NCBI GenBank assembly: GCA_016927755.1
Contig: JAFGLZ010000204.1
Coordinates: 1 to 64,000 of the forward strand
DNA length: 64,000 nucleotides
From: Phycisphaerae bacterium
GTDB lineage: Bacteria > Planctomycetota > Phycisphaerae > UBA1845 > JAFGLZ01
Direction of reading: 5' to 3'
Below the pieces are notes generated by a model. That model was not told where the DNA came from and did no database searches. It saw nothing but the letters and a program-made list of their open reading frames with translations. The translations under genes and the position numbers were made by a program. Within the stretch, counting starts at the first letter, position 1. Every line of letters starts with the position of its first letter. This document shows positions 23,890 to 32,739 of the stretch, in pieces.

Positions 23890-26520
23890 ATGAAAGCCAA
23901 GAGCCTCAGACACGTTCTAGCGGTCAGTTTCGTCCTGGTGGCCGCGCTGCCGGTGCTGGCCGTGGGCCTGCTGGGCCTGCGCAGTTTGAGCACCAGCTTG
24001 GAGAGGGAAATCACCAACAAGAACTACCTGCTCGCCAGGTCGCTCGTCGGCGAACTGGAGCGGTTTCTCAACGAGCCGATGAATCTCCTGGTTCAGATAC
24101 GAGACATGACCGAAAGCGAGTCCATCGTTTCCTCGTCCGGTCTTGACGCGTATCTCGCAGCGCTGCTCTCACATTACGAGTTCTTCGACATGATCTGCAT
24201 TCTCGACCGCCAGGGAGTGGTCACCCATTTGGCCCCCTTCGACGAGAACATCCTCGGACTGGATATGTCAAATCAGACGTACTACCGAGTGGCGCGTGAA
24301 ACGGACAAGCCGTGCTGGTCCCATACGTTCATCTCTCCCCAAACGCGGCGACCGACGCTGACCCTGACGCTGCCCACCCCTGGAGGCATGGTGGTGGGAC
24401 ATCTGAACCTCGCCGATTTGAATCACGTGATCGACAAGGTGAGGATCGGGACCAACGGATACGCGGCCATCGCCGACGGAGACGCCACGACGATCGCGCA
24501 CCCGAATCGGACGTTTGTCGCACAGCGATACAACATTCGAGGTCTTGCCCCCGCGCGGAAGGGCCTGGCGGGCAAGGAGGGGACGTTTCACTACGAGTTC
24601 CAGGGCGTCGAGAAGCTAGGCAGCGTGGCGATTGTCCCACAGACCCGGTGGCTGGTCATCGTGACGCAGCCGGTGGAAGAAGCGCTGCGCCCGGTGCAGC
24701 GCGTCAGGAACATCATTCTGGGGGGCTGTCTTGCCGCGATCGCGCTGGCCGTGATGGCGGCCGTGATCACCCTGCGAAGAGCGCTCAGGCCGCTGTCGCA
24801 CCTGGAGGAGGACGCCAGACGAATCGCGGGCGGCGACTACACCTGCGAGCCGCCGGTCGAGTCCTATGCGGAGATCGAAAGCCTCAACGGTAGTTTCAGG
24901 GCGATGATCGACGCCGTTCGGACGCGCGAAGAGGCCCTCCGTGACAGCCAGCGCACCCTGGCCACACTCATGGGGAACCTGCCCGGAATGGCCTATCGCT
25001 TTCCGGGCGGGGGGCGCGGAGCCATGGAGTTTGTCAGTCAGGGCTGCGCGAATCTGACGGGATACGATCCGGACGACCTCGTGAAGGATCGGCCAACGTA
25101 CCGGGATCTGATTCATCCGGACGATCGCGAGCGGGTCTTGCAGGAGGTACGCGGCGCCTTGGAGCAACGCGAGCCGTACGCGATGGTCTACCGCATTCGG
25201 ACGGCTTCCGGTGGCGAGAAGTGGGTTTGGGAACAGGGATGTGGGGTATTCGCGCCCGACAACGAGATACTGTCCGTGGAGGGATTCGTCACCGATATCA
25301 CGGGGCAGAAGCGAGCTGAGGAGGAGCGCAGCGCGCTCCAAGCCCAACTCCGGCAGTCGCAGAAGCTGGAGGCCATCGGCCAATTGGCCAGTGGCGTAGC
25401 GCACGATTTCAACAACATCCTGACCGCGATTCTCGGCAACGTCGAGTTGAGCATGGGCGAGCTGCGCGACGCGGCGGAAGCGAACCCGTTCTTGATCAGC
25501 GCCATGGAGCAGATCGAGCGGAGCGCACAACGAGCCACGGCCCTGACGCGACAATTGCTGGCCTTCAGCCGGCGGCAAATCAGCCAGCCCCAGATCCTGA
25601 ATCTCAACCGCTTACTCGCGGACTTGGACAAGATGCTCCGCAGACTCATCACCGAGAATATCGTGCTCGAGACGATTACGGAATCCGAGCTGAGGCCGGT
25701 GCTGGCCGACGCCGGGCATCTCGAGCAGGTCGTCGTGAATCTGGTTGTCAACGGCGCCGACGCCATGCCCGACGGCGGTCGGTTGACGATCGAGACGAGC
25801 AACGTCGAGCTGGACGAAGGCTACCTCGCGACGCATGCGGAGGTCGCGGCGGGCTCCTACGTGCTGTTGACGGTCAGCGACACAGGCTGCGGAATGACGC
25901 CCGAGACGTGCGAGCGCATCTTCGAGCCGTTCTTCACGACGAAACCTCGCGGCAAGGGCACGGGCCTGGGACTCGCCACGGCCTACGGTATCGTCAAGCA
26001 ATCCGGCGGGCACATCGCCGTATACAGCGAGCCGGGGCGCGGCACGACGTTCAAGATCTACCTTCCCGTTACGGAAGGCCTGTCGGTCGCCGCGGACCGA
26101 GCGCCGATAGTGGCCGAACCGTTGGGCGGCAATGAGACACTGCTGCTGGTGGAGGACGATCGGTCGGTGGGCGAACTGGCGGCACAGGTACTGCGATCGG
26201 TGGGATACACCGTGCTCACGGCCTCCGGTGGCAAGGAGGCGCTCCTGGAAGTCGCCAGGCATCGCGAACCAATCGGTATGCTGATCACCGACGTGATCAT
26301 GCCGGACATGAACGGACGGCAACTATCCCAAGCCCTCTTGATCGAACGTCCGGGGTTAGCGGTTCTGTTCATCTCGGGCTACACCTCGAACGTGATCGCG
26401 CACCACGGCGTACTGGACGAGGGCGTGGAGCTCCTGGAGAAGCCGTTCACAAGACATCAGTTGCTCGCGCGGGTCCGCGCGGTGCTCGACAAGGCGCGGC
26501 CGGCGTCAACGGAGTCGTGA
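23890..26520 (+). CDS. Hybrid sensor histidine kinase: dCache, HAMP, PAS, HisKA, HATPase, receiver, 876 aa
   Basis: Membrane helix 1 lies at about residues 9-31. An extracytoplasmic double-Cache-type sensor (TYYRVARETDKPCWSHTFIS, GTNGYAAIADGDATTIAHPN) spans about 35-265, and helix 2 lies at about 278-298. HAMP follows to about 350 and a PAS domain covers about 365-475 (GYDPDDLVKDRPTYRDLIHP, FVTDITGQKRAEEE). The phosphoacceptor His is in ASGVAHDFNNILTAILGNVE near residue 505. The ATPase region has VVNLVVNGADAMPDGG, DTGCGMTPETCERIFEPFF and GLGLATAYGIVKQSGG. The C-terminal receiver (about 752-870) has VEDDR, the phospho-Asp in TDVIMPDMNG near 804, and the Lys in EKPF. No separate output regulator follows. 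It is probably co-translated with the binding protein 12 bp upstream. Confidence 0.95.
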   Translation: MKAKSLRHVLAVSFVLVAALPVLAVGLLGLRSLSTSLEREITNKNYLLARSLVGELERFLNEPMNLLVQIRDMTESESIVSSSGLDAYLAALLSHYEFFDMICILDRQGVVTHLAPFDENILGLDMSNQTYYRVARETDKPCWSHTFISPQTRRPTLTLTLPTPGGMVVGHLNLADLNHVIDKVRIGTNGYAAIADGDATTIAHPNRTFVAQRYNIRGLAPARKGLAGKEGTFHYEFQGVEKLGSVAIVPQTRWLVIVTQPVEEALRPVQRVRNIILGGCLAAIALAVMAAVITLRRALRPLSHLEEDARRIAGGDYTCEPPVESYAEIESLNGSFRAMIDAVRTREEALRDSQRTLATLMGNLPGMAYRFPGGGRGAMEFVSQGCANLTGYDPDDLVKDRPTYRDLIHPDDRERVLQEVRGALEQREPYAMVYRIRTASGGEKWVWEQGCGVFAPDNEILSVEGFVTDITGQKRAEEERSALQAQLRQSQKLEAIGQLASGVAHDFNNILTAILGNVELSMGELRDAAEANPFLISAMEQIERSAQRATALTRQLLAFSRRQISQPQILNLNRLLADLDKMLRRLITENIVLETITESELRPVLADAGHLEQVVVNLVVNGADAMPDGGRLTIETSNVELDEGYLATHAEVAAGSYVLLTVSDTGCGMTPETCERIFEPFFTTKPRGKGTGLGLATAYGIVKQSGGHIAVYSEPGRGTTFKIYLPVTEGLSVAADRAPIVAEPLGGNETLLLVEDDRSVGELAAQVLRSVGYTVLTASGGKEALLEVARHREPIGMLITDVIMPDMNGRQLSQALLIERPGLAVLFISGYTSNVIAHHGVLDEGVELLEKPFTRHQLLARVRAVLDKARPASTES

Positions 26521-26586
26521 CGTCGTCGGCAGCGAGTTCGCAGTGCGCTGGATTGGACGGCGATGTCCTGAGACGTGCCCTGGGGG

Positions 26587-26991
26587 CTAGCGGGTCACCA
26601 CGCGAGCAATGAGGTAGCAGAATCCAAGGATCCCCCAGATCCATATGCCGATGACCGGTCCAGGGCTGCTCCAGAAGGTCTGCCCACCGAGTTCGACGAA
26701 TACCCCAAGCAATGCCGCTTGGCTAAACGCCAGTACCATGACGCCAGTGATTCGAAACCGTGATGCGCGACCCCAGGCAATGAGAGGAAACACCGCCAGC
26801 ATGCTCAGTCCGGCAACGAGCCAACTGTTCTCCCCATCAAGTCTGATGCGTGCCAAAGTGTGTGGGGCGCTCACCGCCTGCAGCACGGCAACGAAATCCG
26901 CGAGTAATGCGATCGTCAGACCGAGGGGCAGATACGCCACGTGCGGACGGGCTGAGGCGGTCGCTTTCTGTTTGGTTTGGATCTGTGACAT
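26587..26991 (-). CDS. Small four-helix membrane protein, 134 aa
   Basis: The ATG at 26991 was chosen; longer starts (ATG 15 or TTG 81 bases and more upstream) add an unlikely charged leader and lack ribosome-binding sites. The product MSQIQTKQKATASARPHVAY has four hydrophobic segments (LPLGLTIALLADFVAVLQAV, WLVAGLSMLAVFPLIAWG, ITGVMVLAFSQAALLGVFVE and VIGIWIWGILGFCYLIARVV). No family was recognised. It converges on the kinase gene with a 66-bp gap. Confidence 0.6.
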   Translation of the reverse strand: MSQIQTKQKATASARPHVAYLPLGLTIALLADFVAVLQAVSAPHTLARIRLDGENSWLVAGLSMLAVFPLIAWGRASRFRITGVMVLAFSQAALLGVFVELGGQTFWSSPGPVIGIWIWGILGFCYLIARVVTR

Positions 26992-27331
26992 GGTGGTTGC
27001 GCCCCGGAGTAGCGCGAGTTCATGCGCTTGCTCGCGAAGACGAAGCCTCGCATCCATGCTCGGCACTGTCAACCGTGATGCGACGTTTGGCCGCTCGGAA
27101 AAGGTTCGTCTCCGCTTGCCCGACTGCGCGAGACACTCTCAAAGGATTCTCGAACGAGAAACTCATGATGCCCACGTCACCTCGATGAATGAAGAGGCGT
27201 GGCACGGTGGTTTGCGGGCAGGGAGGTCCCCCACACCTTCTTCCGCCCGGGCTTCACGAGGGATGGGCCACCCGATCGGTTCGTCTTCTGAGCAGGACGC
27301 GCGCTTCGCTGAGCGAGAGACATCAATACGC
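26992..27331. other. Intergenic region, nothing recognised
   Basis: This 340-bp stretch lies between the small membrane protein gene and the 3' end of the GH28-like gene, both leftward. Open frames on the plus strand lack ribosome-binding sites and family features. No repeats or hairpins of note were seen. Confidence 0.45.
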
Positions 27332-29026
27332 TTACCTCCGGGGGGCATCCGATGGATCGACGTATCCTGCGAGGGAGACCGAGCCGGGGGGAACTAGGCT
27401 GCCGAGGAGCAGCGACTTCCCGGCTCGGGTCAGGACGTTGCCGACGAGAGCAATGTCGCGCGTCTGAGGACCACGCACTTCCAGAAAGACCTTCGTGTCT
27501 TTCGGCGCCACACAGCCACGAACGAGAGCGTCCGTTACGTTAACCAGGCGCAGGAGCGGGTCGCCTTCCTCGGAGGAGCGGCACCGCAGACCGTCGATGC
27601 GGAGGTCGCTCACGTCGTCGCACACGAGCGCGGGGCCGGTGCGACCTGGTTTGGAGGGGGTGGGCACGCCGCTCGGCGTGATCCATTCGGTCTTCTTCGA
27701 GTCTTCCGCGGTCAGCCGCCAGTAACCGTCCTCGAAGAGCAACTGCACGTTCGAGAGCGTCAGGCCGGCGACGTGGCGGCAGTAGAGGCCGTATGCCGGC
27801 AGCGCGTCGAACATCCGGGCGCAGGGGTACTTGTCGGCGACCTCGAGGACCGGCTGGTCGGATGGACGGAACGGCCCCCCGCCCTTGTAGGTGACGCGTA
27901 CGTTCGAGAGCGTAACGCCCTCGACGGGGTGGCCGGAGATACCGGTGATGCTGCAGGTCAGTGACGCGCTCGTCGCCACGACGTTGCTGATGTTGACGTT
28001 TTCGAGCGAGCCGGGCTCCGGCCTGGCCATATCCCGGCAACGATTGCCCAACCGAATGAAGATGGGCGCTCGCACGTCGACCATGGTGACGTTCGAGACG
28101 ACGACGCCGTCGAGTTCCCCGCCGTCCACACTTTCCAGGGCGATGCCGCTGATCGCGGGTCGGTGGCCCTTCAGTCCCGCCATGACGCAGTTGCTCACGG
28201 CGATCCGCTTGAATCCGCCGCCCGATTCCGTCCCGAGCTTGAAGGCGTTGCAGGCCGTCTCCAGGTAGCAGTTCGTCACGGCGACGTTCTCGCACGCGCG
28301 CCGCTTGCCGAGTGAGAAGCTGGCCTTGGGCACGATGGCATCGTCCCACGACTCGATGTGGCAGTTCGAGATTCGGACATTACGGCAGGAGTCCGGATCG
28401 ATACCGTCGCAGTGGGCGCTCAGGATCGTGACGCCCTCGATGTTCACGTAGTCGGTTCCCAGCATGCTGATGGCATAGTTGGGCGCGTTGACGATGCGGA
28501 CGCCACGAATCTCAACGAACCGGCACCGCTTCAGCGCGATCGGCTTTGGCCCGCCTCGACTCGCGCGATTGCCATCGATCGTGCCCCGCCCGACGATGGC
28601 GACGCGCTCGACGTCCTCGCCCCAGATGAGCGCGTGATGAAAGTACGTCGTCTCTCGGTCGGCGTCGTTCTTGAAGTCGAGCCTCTCGTATGGGTCATAG
28701 TCGTCCTTGTCGGGGCAGCCCTTGATCGTCGCGCCCGCGTCGAGCCATAGCGTCACGCCGCTCTTGAGGTGGAGGCTGCCGCAGAGGTACGTACCCGGGG
28801 CGAAGCGGACCGTTCCCCCTCCGCCGAGCGCGCAGGCGTCAATGGCAGCCTGCACGGTCGTCGTGTCCTTGGAAATGCAGTCTCCTCGGGCGCCGAATGC
28901 GCGAACGTCGTACGGAGAGCCGGGCCCGGCAGGTTCAGCGTGAGCCTGGCCCGACGCAAGAACGAAGGCAAGTGAGAGAAACGCCGAGCGTTGCAGGGAG
29001 ATCGTTCGCGTCGCCCATGGGGTCAT
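27332..29026 (-). CDS. Secreted right-handed beta-helix enzyme, polygalacturonase-like (GH28-type), 564 aa
   Basis: GGGAGG ten bases before the ATG at 29026 sets the start. Residues 1-33 are a signal peptide ending AHA. The mature protein begins YDVRAFGARGDCISKDTTTV, then QAAIDACALGGGGTVRFAPG and LKSGVTLWLDAGATIKG, the standard N-terminus of GH28 and related pectin-active beta-helix proteins. HCDGIDPDSCRNVRISNCHI followed by ESWDDAIV carries the GIDPDS and DD acids typical of the catalytic rung. The final His-Gly and RIK motifs are not evident, so the exact substrate is open. Repeated VSNVTMV / LSNVRVTY / LSNVQLLF rungs continue to about residue 420. Predicted to act on a galacturonan or other uronate or rhamnose-containing polysaccharide outside the cytoplasm. 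Confidence 0.85.
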   Translation of the reverse strand: MTPWATRTISLQRSAFLSLAFVLASGQAHAEPAGPGSPYDVRAFGARGDCISKDTTTVQAAIDACALGGGGTVRFAPGTYLCGSLHLKSGVTLWLDAGATIKGCPDKDDYDPYERLDFKNDADRETTYFHHALIWGEDVERVAIVGRGTIDGNRASRGGPKPIALKRCRFVEIRGVRIVNAPNYAISMLGTDYVNIEGVTILSAHCDGIDPDSCRNVRISNCHIESWDDAIVPKASFSLGKRRACENVAVTNCYLETACNAFKLGTESGGGFKRIAVSNCVMAGLKGHRPAISGIALESVDGGELDGVVVSNVTMVDVRAPIFIRLGNRCRDMARPEPGSLENVNISNVVATSASLTCSITGISGHPVEGVTLSNVRVTYKGGGPFRPSDQPVLEVADKYPCARMFDALPAYGLYCRHVAGLTLSNVQLLFEDGYWRLTAEDSKKTEWITPSGVPTPSKPGRTGPALVCDDVSDLRIDGLRCRSSEEGDPLLRLVNVTDALVRGCVAPKDTKVFLEVRGPQTRDIALVGNVLTRAGKSLLLGSLVPPGSVSLAGYVDPSDAPRR

Positions 29027-29122
29027 CTTCGAGGCCCTCCCTTCATACCCGCCCACGCGGAAATGATGGTGCCGCCACTCATGGATTCTGAACGTCTTCC
29101 GCCTGCGCGTCATTGGGCGCGC

Positions 29123-29407
29123 TCACGCCTTCTCGATCTTGAAGCCGAGCGCGACAACGGCCTTGAGCGCCTCGGCCACCGCATCTCGCTCGAACTGCTG
29201 CTCGGCCGGGTGCAACTCGGCGTAGGGGATGAGGTTGGGGTGCCTCTTGGTCGTATCGTCGCGCCTTGACCCGTACGTCCAGCCGTGCTCGATGCGGCGC
29301 GCGGCCCAGACGTCATGAACGTGCTCGGCGAGCCGTTCGGTCAGGCCGAGAAGGTCGTCCGGCAGCTTGGCCTTGGACGTATTCAGAGGTTTCGGTTGGT
29401 AGGTCAC
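29123..29407 (-). CDS. Single RyR-domain protein, 94 aa
   Basis: GGGGGAGGATC precedes the GTG at 29407, giving a 94-residue product that is one complete RyR domain: TYQPKPLNTSKAKLPDDLLG, LTERLAEHVHDVWAARRIEH, GWTYGSRRDDTTKRHPNLIP and FERDAVAEALKAVVALGFKI. RyR domains are found in ryanodine receptors and in many stand-alone bacterial proteins where they are thought to bind nucleotide-like ligands; the bacterial role is poorly defined. The gene lies upstream of the GH28-like gene in the same direction (96-bp gap) and is divergent from the AAA ATPase (247-bp gap). Confidence 0.85.
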   Translation of the reverse strand: MTYQPKPLNTSKAKLPDDLLGLTERLAEHVHDVWAARRIEHGWTYGSRRDDTTKRHPNLIPYAELHPAEQQFERDAVAEALKAVVALGFKIEKA

Positions 29408-29654
29408 GATCCTCCCCCTTGCGTGTAGCGCACACTCCGGGCCTCTCGATTCCGCTCGGGTGTGCGTCTGACAGGTTGGCTCGATCGGGGGCACATGTCA
29501 AGTCCTTGCGGCCCATAATTCTACTCATGGTACCCGGCCGCTAGTTTGGCGGTCTGCATCCATTGCCGATAGGCAGGCGTATCATGAGTTGCCCCCTTGC
29601 CGCAACGGAGGCGATGGGTTAAGACTGACGAATCATCAGCTCCGAGTGAGATCC

Positions 29655-31169
29655 ATGGCAGACCTATCCGATCACCGCTCGCTAGCCGACCTCGACGGGG
29701 CGTTCCGCGCGGGCCGGCCGCTGATCTACCTCCAGTCCCCCGAGGAGCAGCGGGCCGTCCGGCTGATCACTTCGGCGGTACAGTCGATGCCGGGCGGGTC
29801 TCGACCCGTCTTCGTCTGGCGGACGACCGACGGCCTGAGCCGTGACGGACAACGAGTCGACGATCAACTCACGGCGCCCCGAGCCGTCCTTGACTGGATC
29901 ATCGCGCGGGACGAACCCACTGTGCTCGTCGTCTGCGATTTGCACGACCAGATCGAGCACTCGCCGGAGATCCGCCGGCGCCTCCGCGACGCGTACTCCG
30001 CGTGCCTGGACACCGGCAAGTTCGTCATCGTCTGTTCGCCCGTTCGCGTCGTTCCGGAGGAGCTCAGCCGCGAGATCGTCTTCATCAAGTTGACACTGCC
30101 CACCCAGTCCGAGCTCAAGGAACTGCTCGACGGGGAGGTCGAGCGGGTCCGCTCGACCGGCGGATGCGTCGAGCTCGACGAGGCATCGTCCCTGCAGCTC
30201 GCCCAGTCGATGCAGGGAATGACCGTCAACGAGGCGCGGCACGCCCTGCGCCGGGCGGTTTCGATCCGAGGCAACCGGCTCGACGTGGGAGCCACCGGCC
30301 CGATCCTGGAGGAAAAGCGCCAGCTCGTCCGGCAGTCGGGCTTGCTCGAGTTCGTGCCGGAGACGGCGACGATCGATCAGGTCGGCGGGGCCGAGAGCCT
30401 CAAGAAGTGGCTGCTCCAGCGTAAACGGCTCTTCATCGATCGCGACAGCCTCGACGCCGAGATCGTGCCCAAGGGCATTCTGATGATGGGCGTCAGCGGC
30501 TGCGGCAAGAGCCTCTCGGCCCGGACGGTCGCGAACGTCTTCGGTCTGCCGCTGTATCGCATGGAGATGGTTCAGGTCTTCCGCGACGGCCTGGATCACG
30601 CCGAGGGCCTGTTCGCCGACGCCTGCCGTCTGATGGAGGAGATCGCCCCGGCCGTCGTCTGGTTCGACGAGATCGAGATGGGCATCAGCCATCATCAGCA
30701 GGACGCCAGCGGGACGCTCGACCGCATCTTCGCGTACTTCCTGACGTGGATGCAGGAGAAGCCGCCGGGCCTGTTCATCGCGGCGACCGCCAACCGAATC
30801 GACCTGCTGCCGGCCGAGATGATCCGCAAGGGACGGTTCGACCAGATCTTCTTCTTCGACCTGCCCGAGGCCCCGGAGCGGAGCGAGATCTTCCGGATTC
30901 ACCTCGGCAAGCGCGGCATGGACCCGTTGGCGATCCCGCTCGACCTGATCACCGAGCGGACGGAGGGCTGGACCGGCGCCGAGATCGAGCAATGCGTCAT
31001 CGCGGCGATCGTTGCGGCCCGCCTGGCCGACCGACCCGTGACCGACCGCGACCTCCTTGGCGGGTTGAACGAGATCGTTCCGCTGAGCAAGACGATGAAA
31101 GAGCAAGTCAACTACATCCGCGGCTGGGCGTTCGAACGAGCCGTCCGCGTCACGCCCAGGCGACGGTAG
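29655..31169 (+). CDS. AAA-family ATPase, Ycf46-like, 504 aa
   Basis: The ATG at 29655 gives MADLSDHRSLADLDGAFRAG, followed by an N-terminal domain of about 250 residues with a strand/helix pattern (PTVLVVCDLHDQIEHSPEIR). The AAA module has Walker A GVSGCGKS near residue 279, Walker B VVWFDEIE near 334, sensor-1 AATANRID, and the arginine-finger region MIRKGRFDQIFFFDLPEAPE. The lid follows (GWTGAEIEQCVIAAIVAARL). This is the layout of Ycf46-type ATPases, cytoplasmic AAA proteins of uncertain substrate that are widespread in cyanobacteria and planctomycetes. It is divergent from the RyR-domain gene. No protease domain is fused. Confidence 0.88.
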   Translation: MADLSDHRSLADLDGAFRAGRPLIYLQSPEEQRAVRLITSAVQSMPGGSRPVFVWRTTDGLSRDGQRVDDQLTAPRAVLDWIIARDEPTVLVVCDLHDQIEHSPEIRRRLRDAYSACLDTGKFVIVCSPVRVVPEELSREIVFIKLTLPTQSELKELLDGEVERVRSTGGCVELDEASSLQLAQSMQGMTVNEARHALRRAVSIRGNRLDVGATGPILEEKRQLVRQSGLLEFVPETATIDQVGGAESLKKWLLQRKRLFIDRDSLDAEIVPKGILMMGVSGCGKSLSARTVANVFGLPLYRMEMVQVFRDGLDHAEGLFADACRLMEEIAPAVVWFDEIEMGISHHQQDASGTLDRIFAYFLTWMQEKPPGLFIAATANRIDLLPAEMIRKGRFDQIFFFDLPEAPERSEIFRIHLGKRGMDPLAIPLDLITERTEGWTGAEIEQCVIAAIVAARLADRPVTDRDLLGGLNEIVPLSKTMKEQVNYIRGWAFERAVRVTPRRR

Positions 31170-31457
31170 CAGTCGTAGGCCCGGGGCTTCCGTCATGAAG
31201 CGCGGGCGGCCTGCCCCGTTGGGGCTCGACGCCGCTTTTTGTCCCCGCGGAGCGGGCATCTGCCGACGCCCTTTGTCGCGAGTTTGAAAACACTCGGACG
31301 CTGCAGTCTGTTGGTGACAAAGAGAACAAAGCGGCATCGAGCCGCCGGCAGTCCGAGAGTGGCGAGTCTTGAGGTTTCTTTTGCGGTGATGCCCGGAATG
31401 GGATGAACTAGGCTGAAGTAGTTCAGCGCGTCTTGGCCCCCTCGTCGGAGGAACGCT
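31170..31457. other. Intergenic region carrying a REP-like inverted pair
   Basis: This 288-bp stretch separates the AAA ATPase stop from the GTG of an unknown gene. It holds the inverted repeat at 31223-31343. The last 20 bases carry the GGAGG site of the next gene. Confidence 0.5.
31223..31343. repeat. REP-like inverted repeat pair
   Basis: GGCTCGACGCCGCTTT (31223-31238) is the inverse complement of AAAGCGGCATCGAGCC (31328-31343) with one mismatch over 16 bp. The outer part of the right arm continues GCCGGCAGTC. A related copy in the same orientation as the right arm lies at 32318-32343 (21 of 26 positions alike). The GGCTTGACGCCGCTTT-type core resembles dispersed GC-rich repeats of planctomycetes and verrucomicrobia (general knowledge, not searched). 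Confidence 0.65.
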
Positions 31458-32249
31458 GTGTTGCCGTACCTTCAGCCGCCGCACGTGCAGCTTGGGTTCT
31501 ACTGGCATGACGTGTCAGACGTGGATGCCTATCGGCGTCTGTTGCGCTGGCTTGTGTGCCAGGGGTATGAGATCTCTCCACAGGTGTTGGCTATCCGTGC
31601 AGAGGCTGGTCGCCTGCCACGCTTCAGCCACTTGGCGCTGCTTTGCATGGGAGGGCCTGACACGGAAACGCGCAGGTTTGACGATTGGGATATCAAACGG
31701 GCGCTGACGGCAACGGATTGGCTTCCCGTCGAGATCCGACTGTTGCCGAAACACGCTGAGAACGTGGAGGCAGACCTGACGTACGGAAAGGCGTCCGAAG
31801 GAGTTCTGCCCACCCCAGACCCACACGTGATTGAGATCGTTGCCAGCGCGCACGACATGGAACTTGTGCAGTATCCTGATACGATCACCCCGGGTTCCCA
31901 AATCACTGAGAGCGCTCGGAAGACCAAGACGTGGTGCGACGCAACCTTCATGGCGGTTTGCGACGAACTAGGCCCAGACTACGCCAAGCACGATTGGGAG
32001 GAGTCGCTGGAACCCCCCGGACCACTGATGGATAGTATCTACGATACGGACTACTGGCATCTGTATCTGTCCGAGGAGCGTTTCGGTCCTGCGAGGGAGA
32101 TCGAAACCGCCGGTGCTCTGGCCTCATGGCGGAGACAACGATTCGCACACGGGCTATACTTGCAGCCGGGACAGGAGGGCAGACGAGACATGGAGGAGCC
32201 CGGGATCGCGTTCCTTCGAGAACTGTTCCGGAAGGCGTTCCGAGGGTGA
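31458..32249 (+). CDS. Uncharacterised protein, 263 aa
   Basis: The start is GTG with GGAGG six bases upstream. The sequence (MLPYLQPPHVQLGFYWHDVS, RRFDDWDIKRALTATDWLPV, AHDMELVQYPDTITPGSQIT, YDTDYWHLYLSEERFG) has no signal peptide, no membrane helix and no family I recognise. It is acidic and Trp/Tyr-rich, as in many cytoplasmic hypothetical or immunity-type proteins, but that comparison is weak. It is bracketed by REP-like copies at 31223-31343 and 32318-32343. Codon composition is slightly less GC-rich than that of its neighbours. Confidence 0.68.
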   Translation: MLPYLQPPHVQLGFYWHDVSDVDAYRRLLRWLVCQGYEISPQVLAIRAEAGRLPRFSHLALLCMGGPDTETRRFDDWDIKRALTATDWLPVEIRLLPKHAENVEADLTYGKASEGVLPTPDPHVIEIVASAHDMELVQYPDTITPGSQITESARKTKTWCDATFMAVCDELGPDYAKHDWEESLEPPGPLMDSIYDTDYWHLYLSEERFGPAREIETAGALASWRRQRFAHGLYLQPGQEGRRDMEEPGIAFLRELFRKAFRG

Positions 32250-32317
32250 TTCCGGATCCGGGTGGCTTCGAGGAAGCGGTGCTTGTCTCAGCGACGTGCT
32301 CGCTCCGCGGGCAGTCC

Positions 32318-32343
32318 AAGGCAGCGTCAAGCCGCCGGCCGTC
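32318..32343. repeat. Third REP-like core copy
   Basis: AAGGCAGCGTCAAGCCGCCG followed by GCCGTC matches the right arm at 31328-31353 at 21 of 26 positions, in the same orientation. It lies in the 196-bp gap between the unknown 263-residue protein and the small nuclease-like gene. Confidence 0.55.
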
Positions 32344-32445
32344 TGCGCGAGGCAATGCCGCCCTGGGTTCCTTACACGCCGAGGATTCTGCTAGAATGCA
32401 CTTGGACGATCCCAGCATCGGGGACTGATCCCGGGGTTCTCGCAA

Positions 32446-32739
32446 GTGGAAAGCGCAATCTCGGTCAATGGCGTGCCTATCCGGTTGACTGCGGAGCGGT
32501 GGATGCACATCGTGGAGGCGCGGGATGAGTTGGCCGGTCGTATGATGGAAGTCCTGTCCGCGATCGAAGAGCCAGACTGGGTCGCGCGGGGATATGCCGG
32601 CGCGTTGGTCGCTTGGAAGGGGATGGGCAGGAAGCGATACCTGGTCGTCGTCTACCGAGAGATCAACAGATCCGACGGGTTCGTCATTACCGCCTTCTTG
32701 AGCTCAAAGGCGAAGAAGAGAAACGTACTATGGCCATAG
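32446..32739 (+). CDS. Small BECR-type nuclease-like protein (DUF4258/PBECR-like), 97 aa
   Basis: The start is GTG. The product contains RLTAERWMHIVEARDELAGR, MMEVLSAIEEPDWVARGYAG, RKRYLVVVYREINRSDGFVI and TAFLSS. The pattern of an N-terminal ERWxHI helix, a mid EEPDxVxxG turn, and C-terminal VVYRE...DGFVITAF strands is that of small RelE/barnase-like (BECR) proteins often annotated as phage-type nucleases or DUF4258. The next gene overlaps it by 10 bp and encodes a DUF2283 protein, a frequent partner. Toxin-like activity is possible but not shown; the assignment is from remembered patterns. Confidence 0.7.
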   Translation: MESAISVNGVPIRLTAERWMHIVEARDELAGRMMEVLSAIEEPDWVARGYAGALVAWKGMGRKRYLVVVYREINRSDGFVITAFLSSKAKKRNVLWP

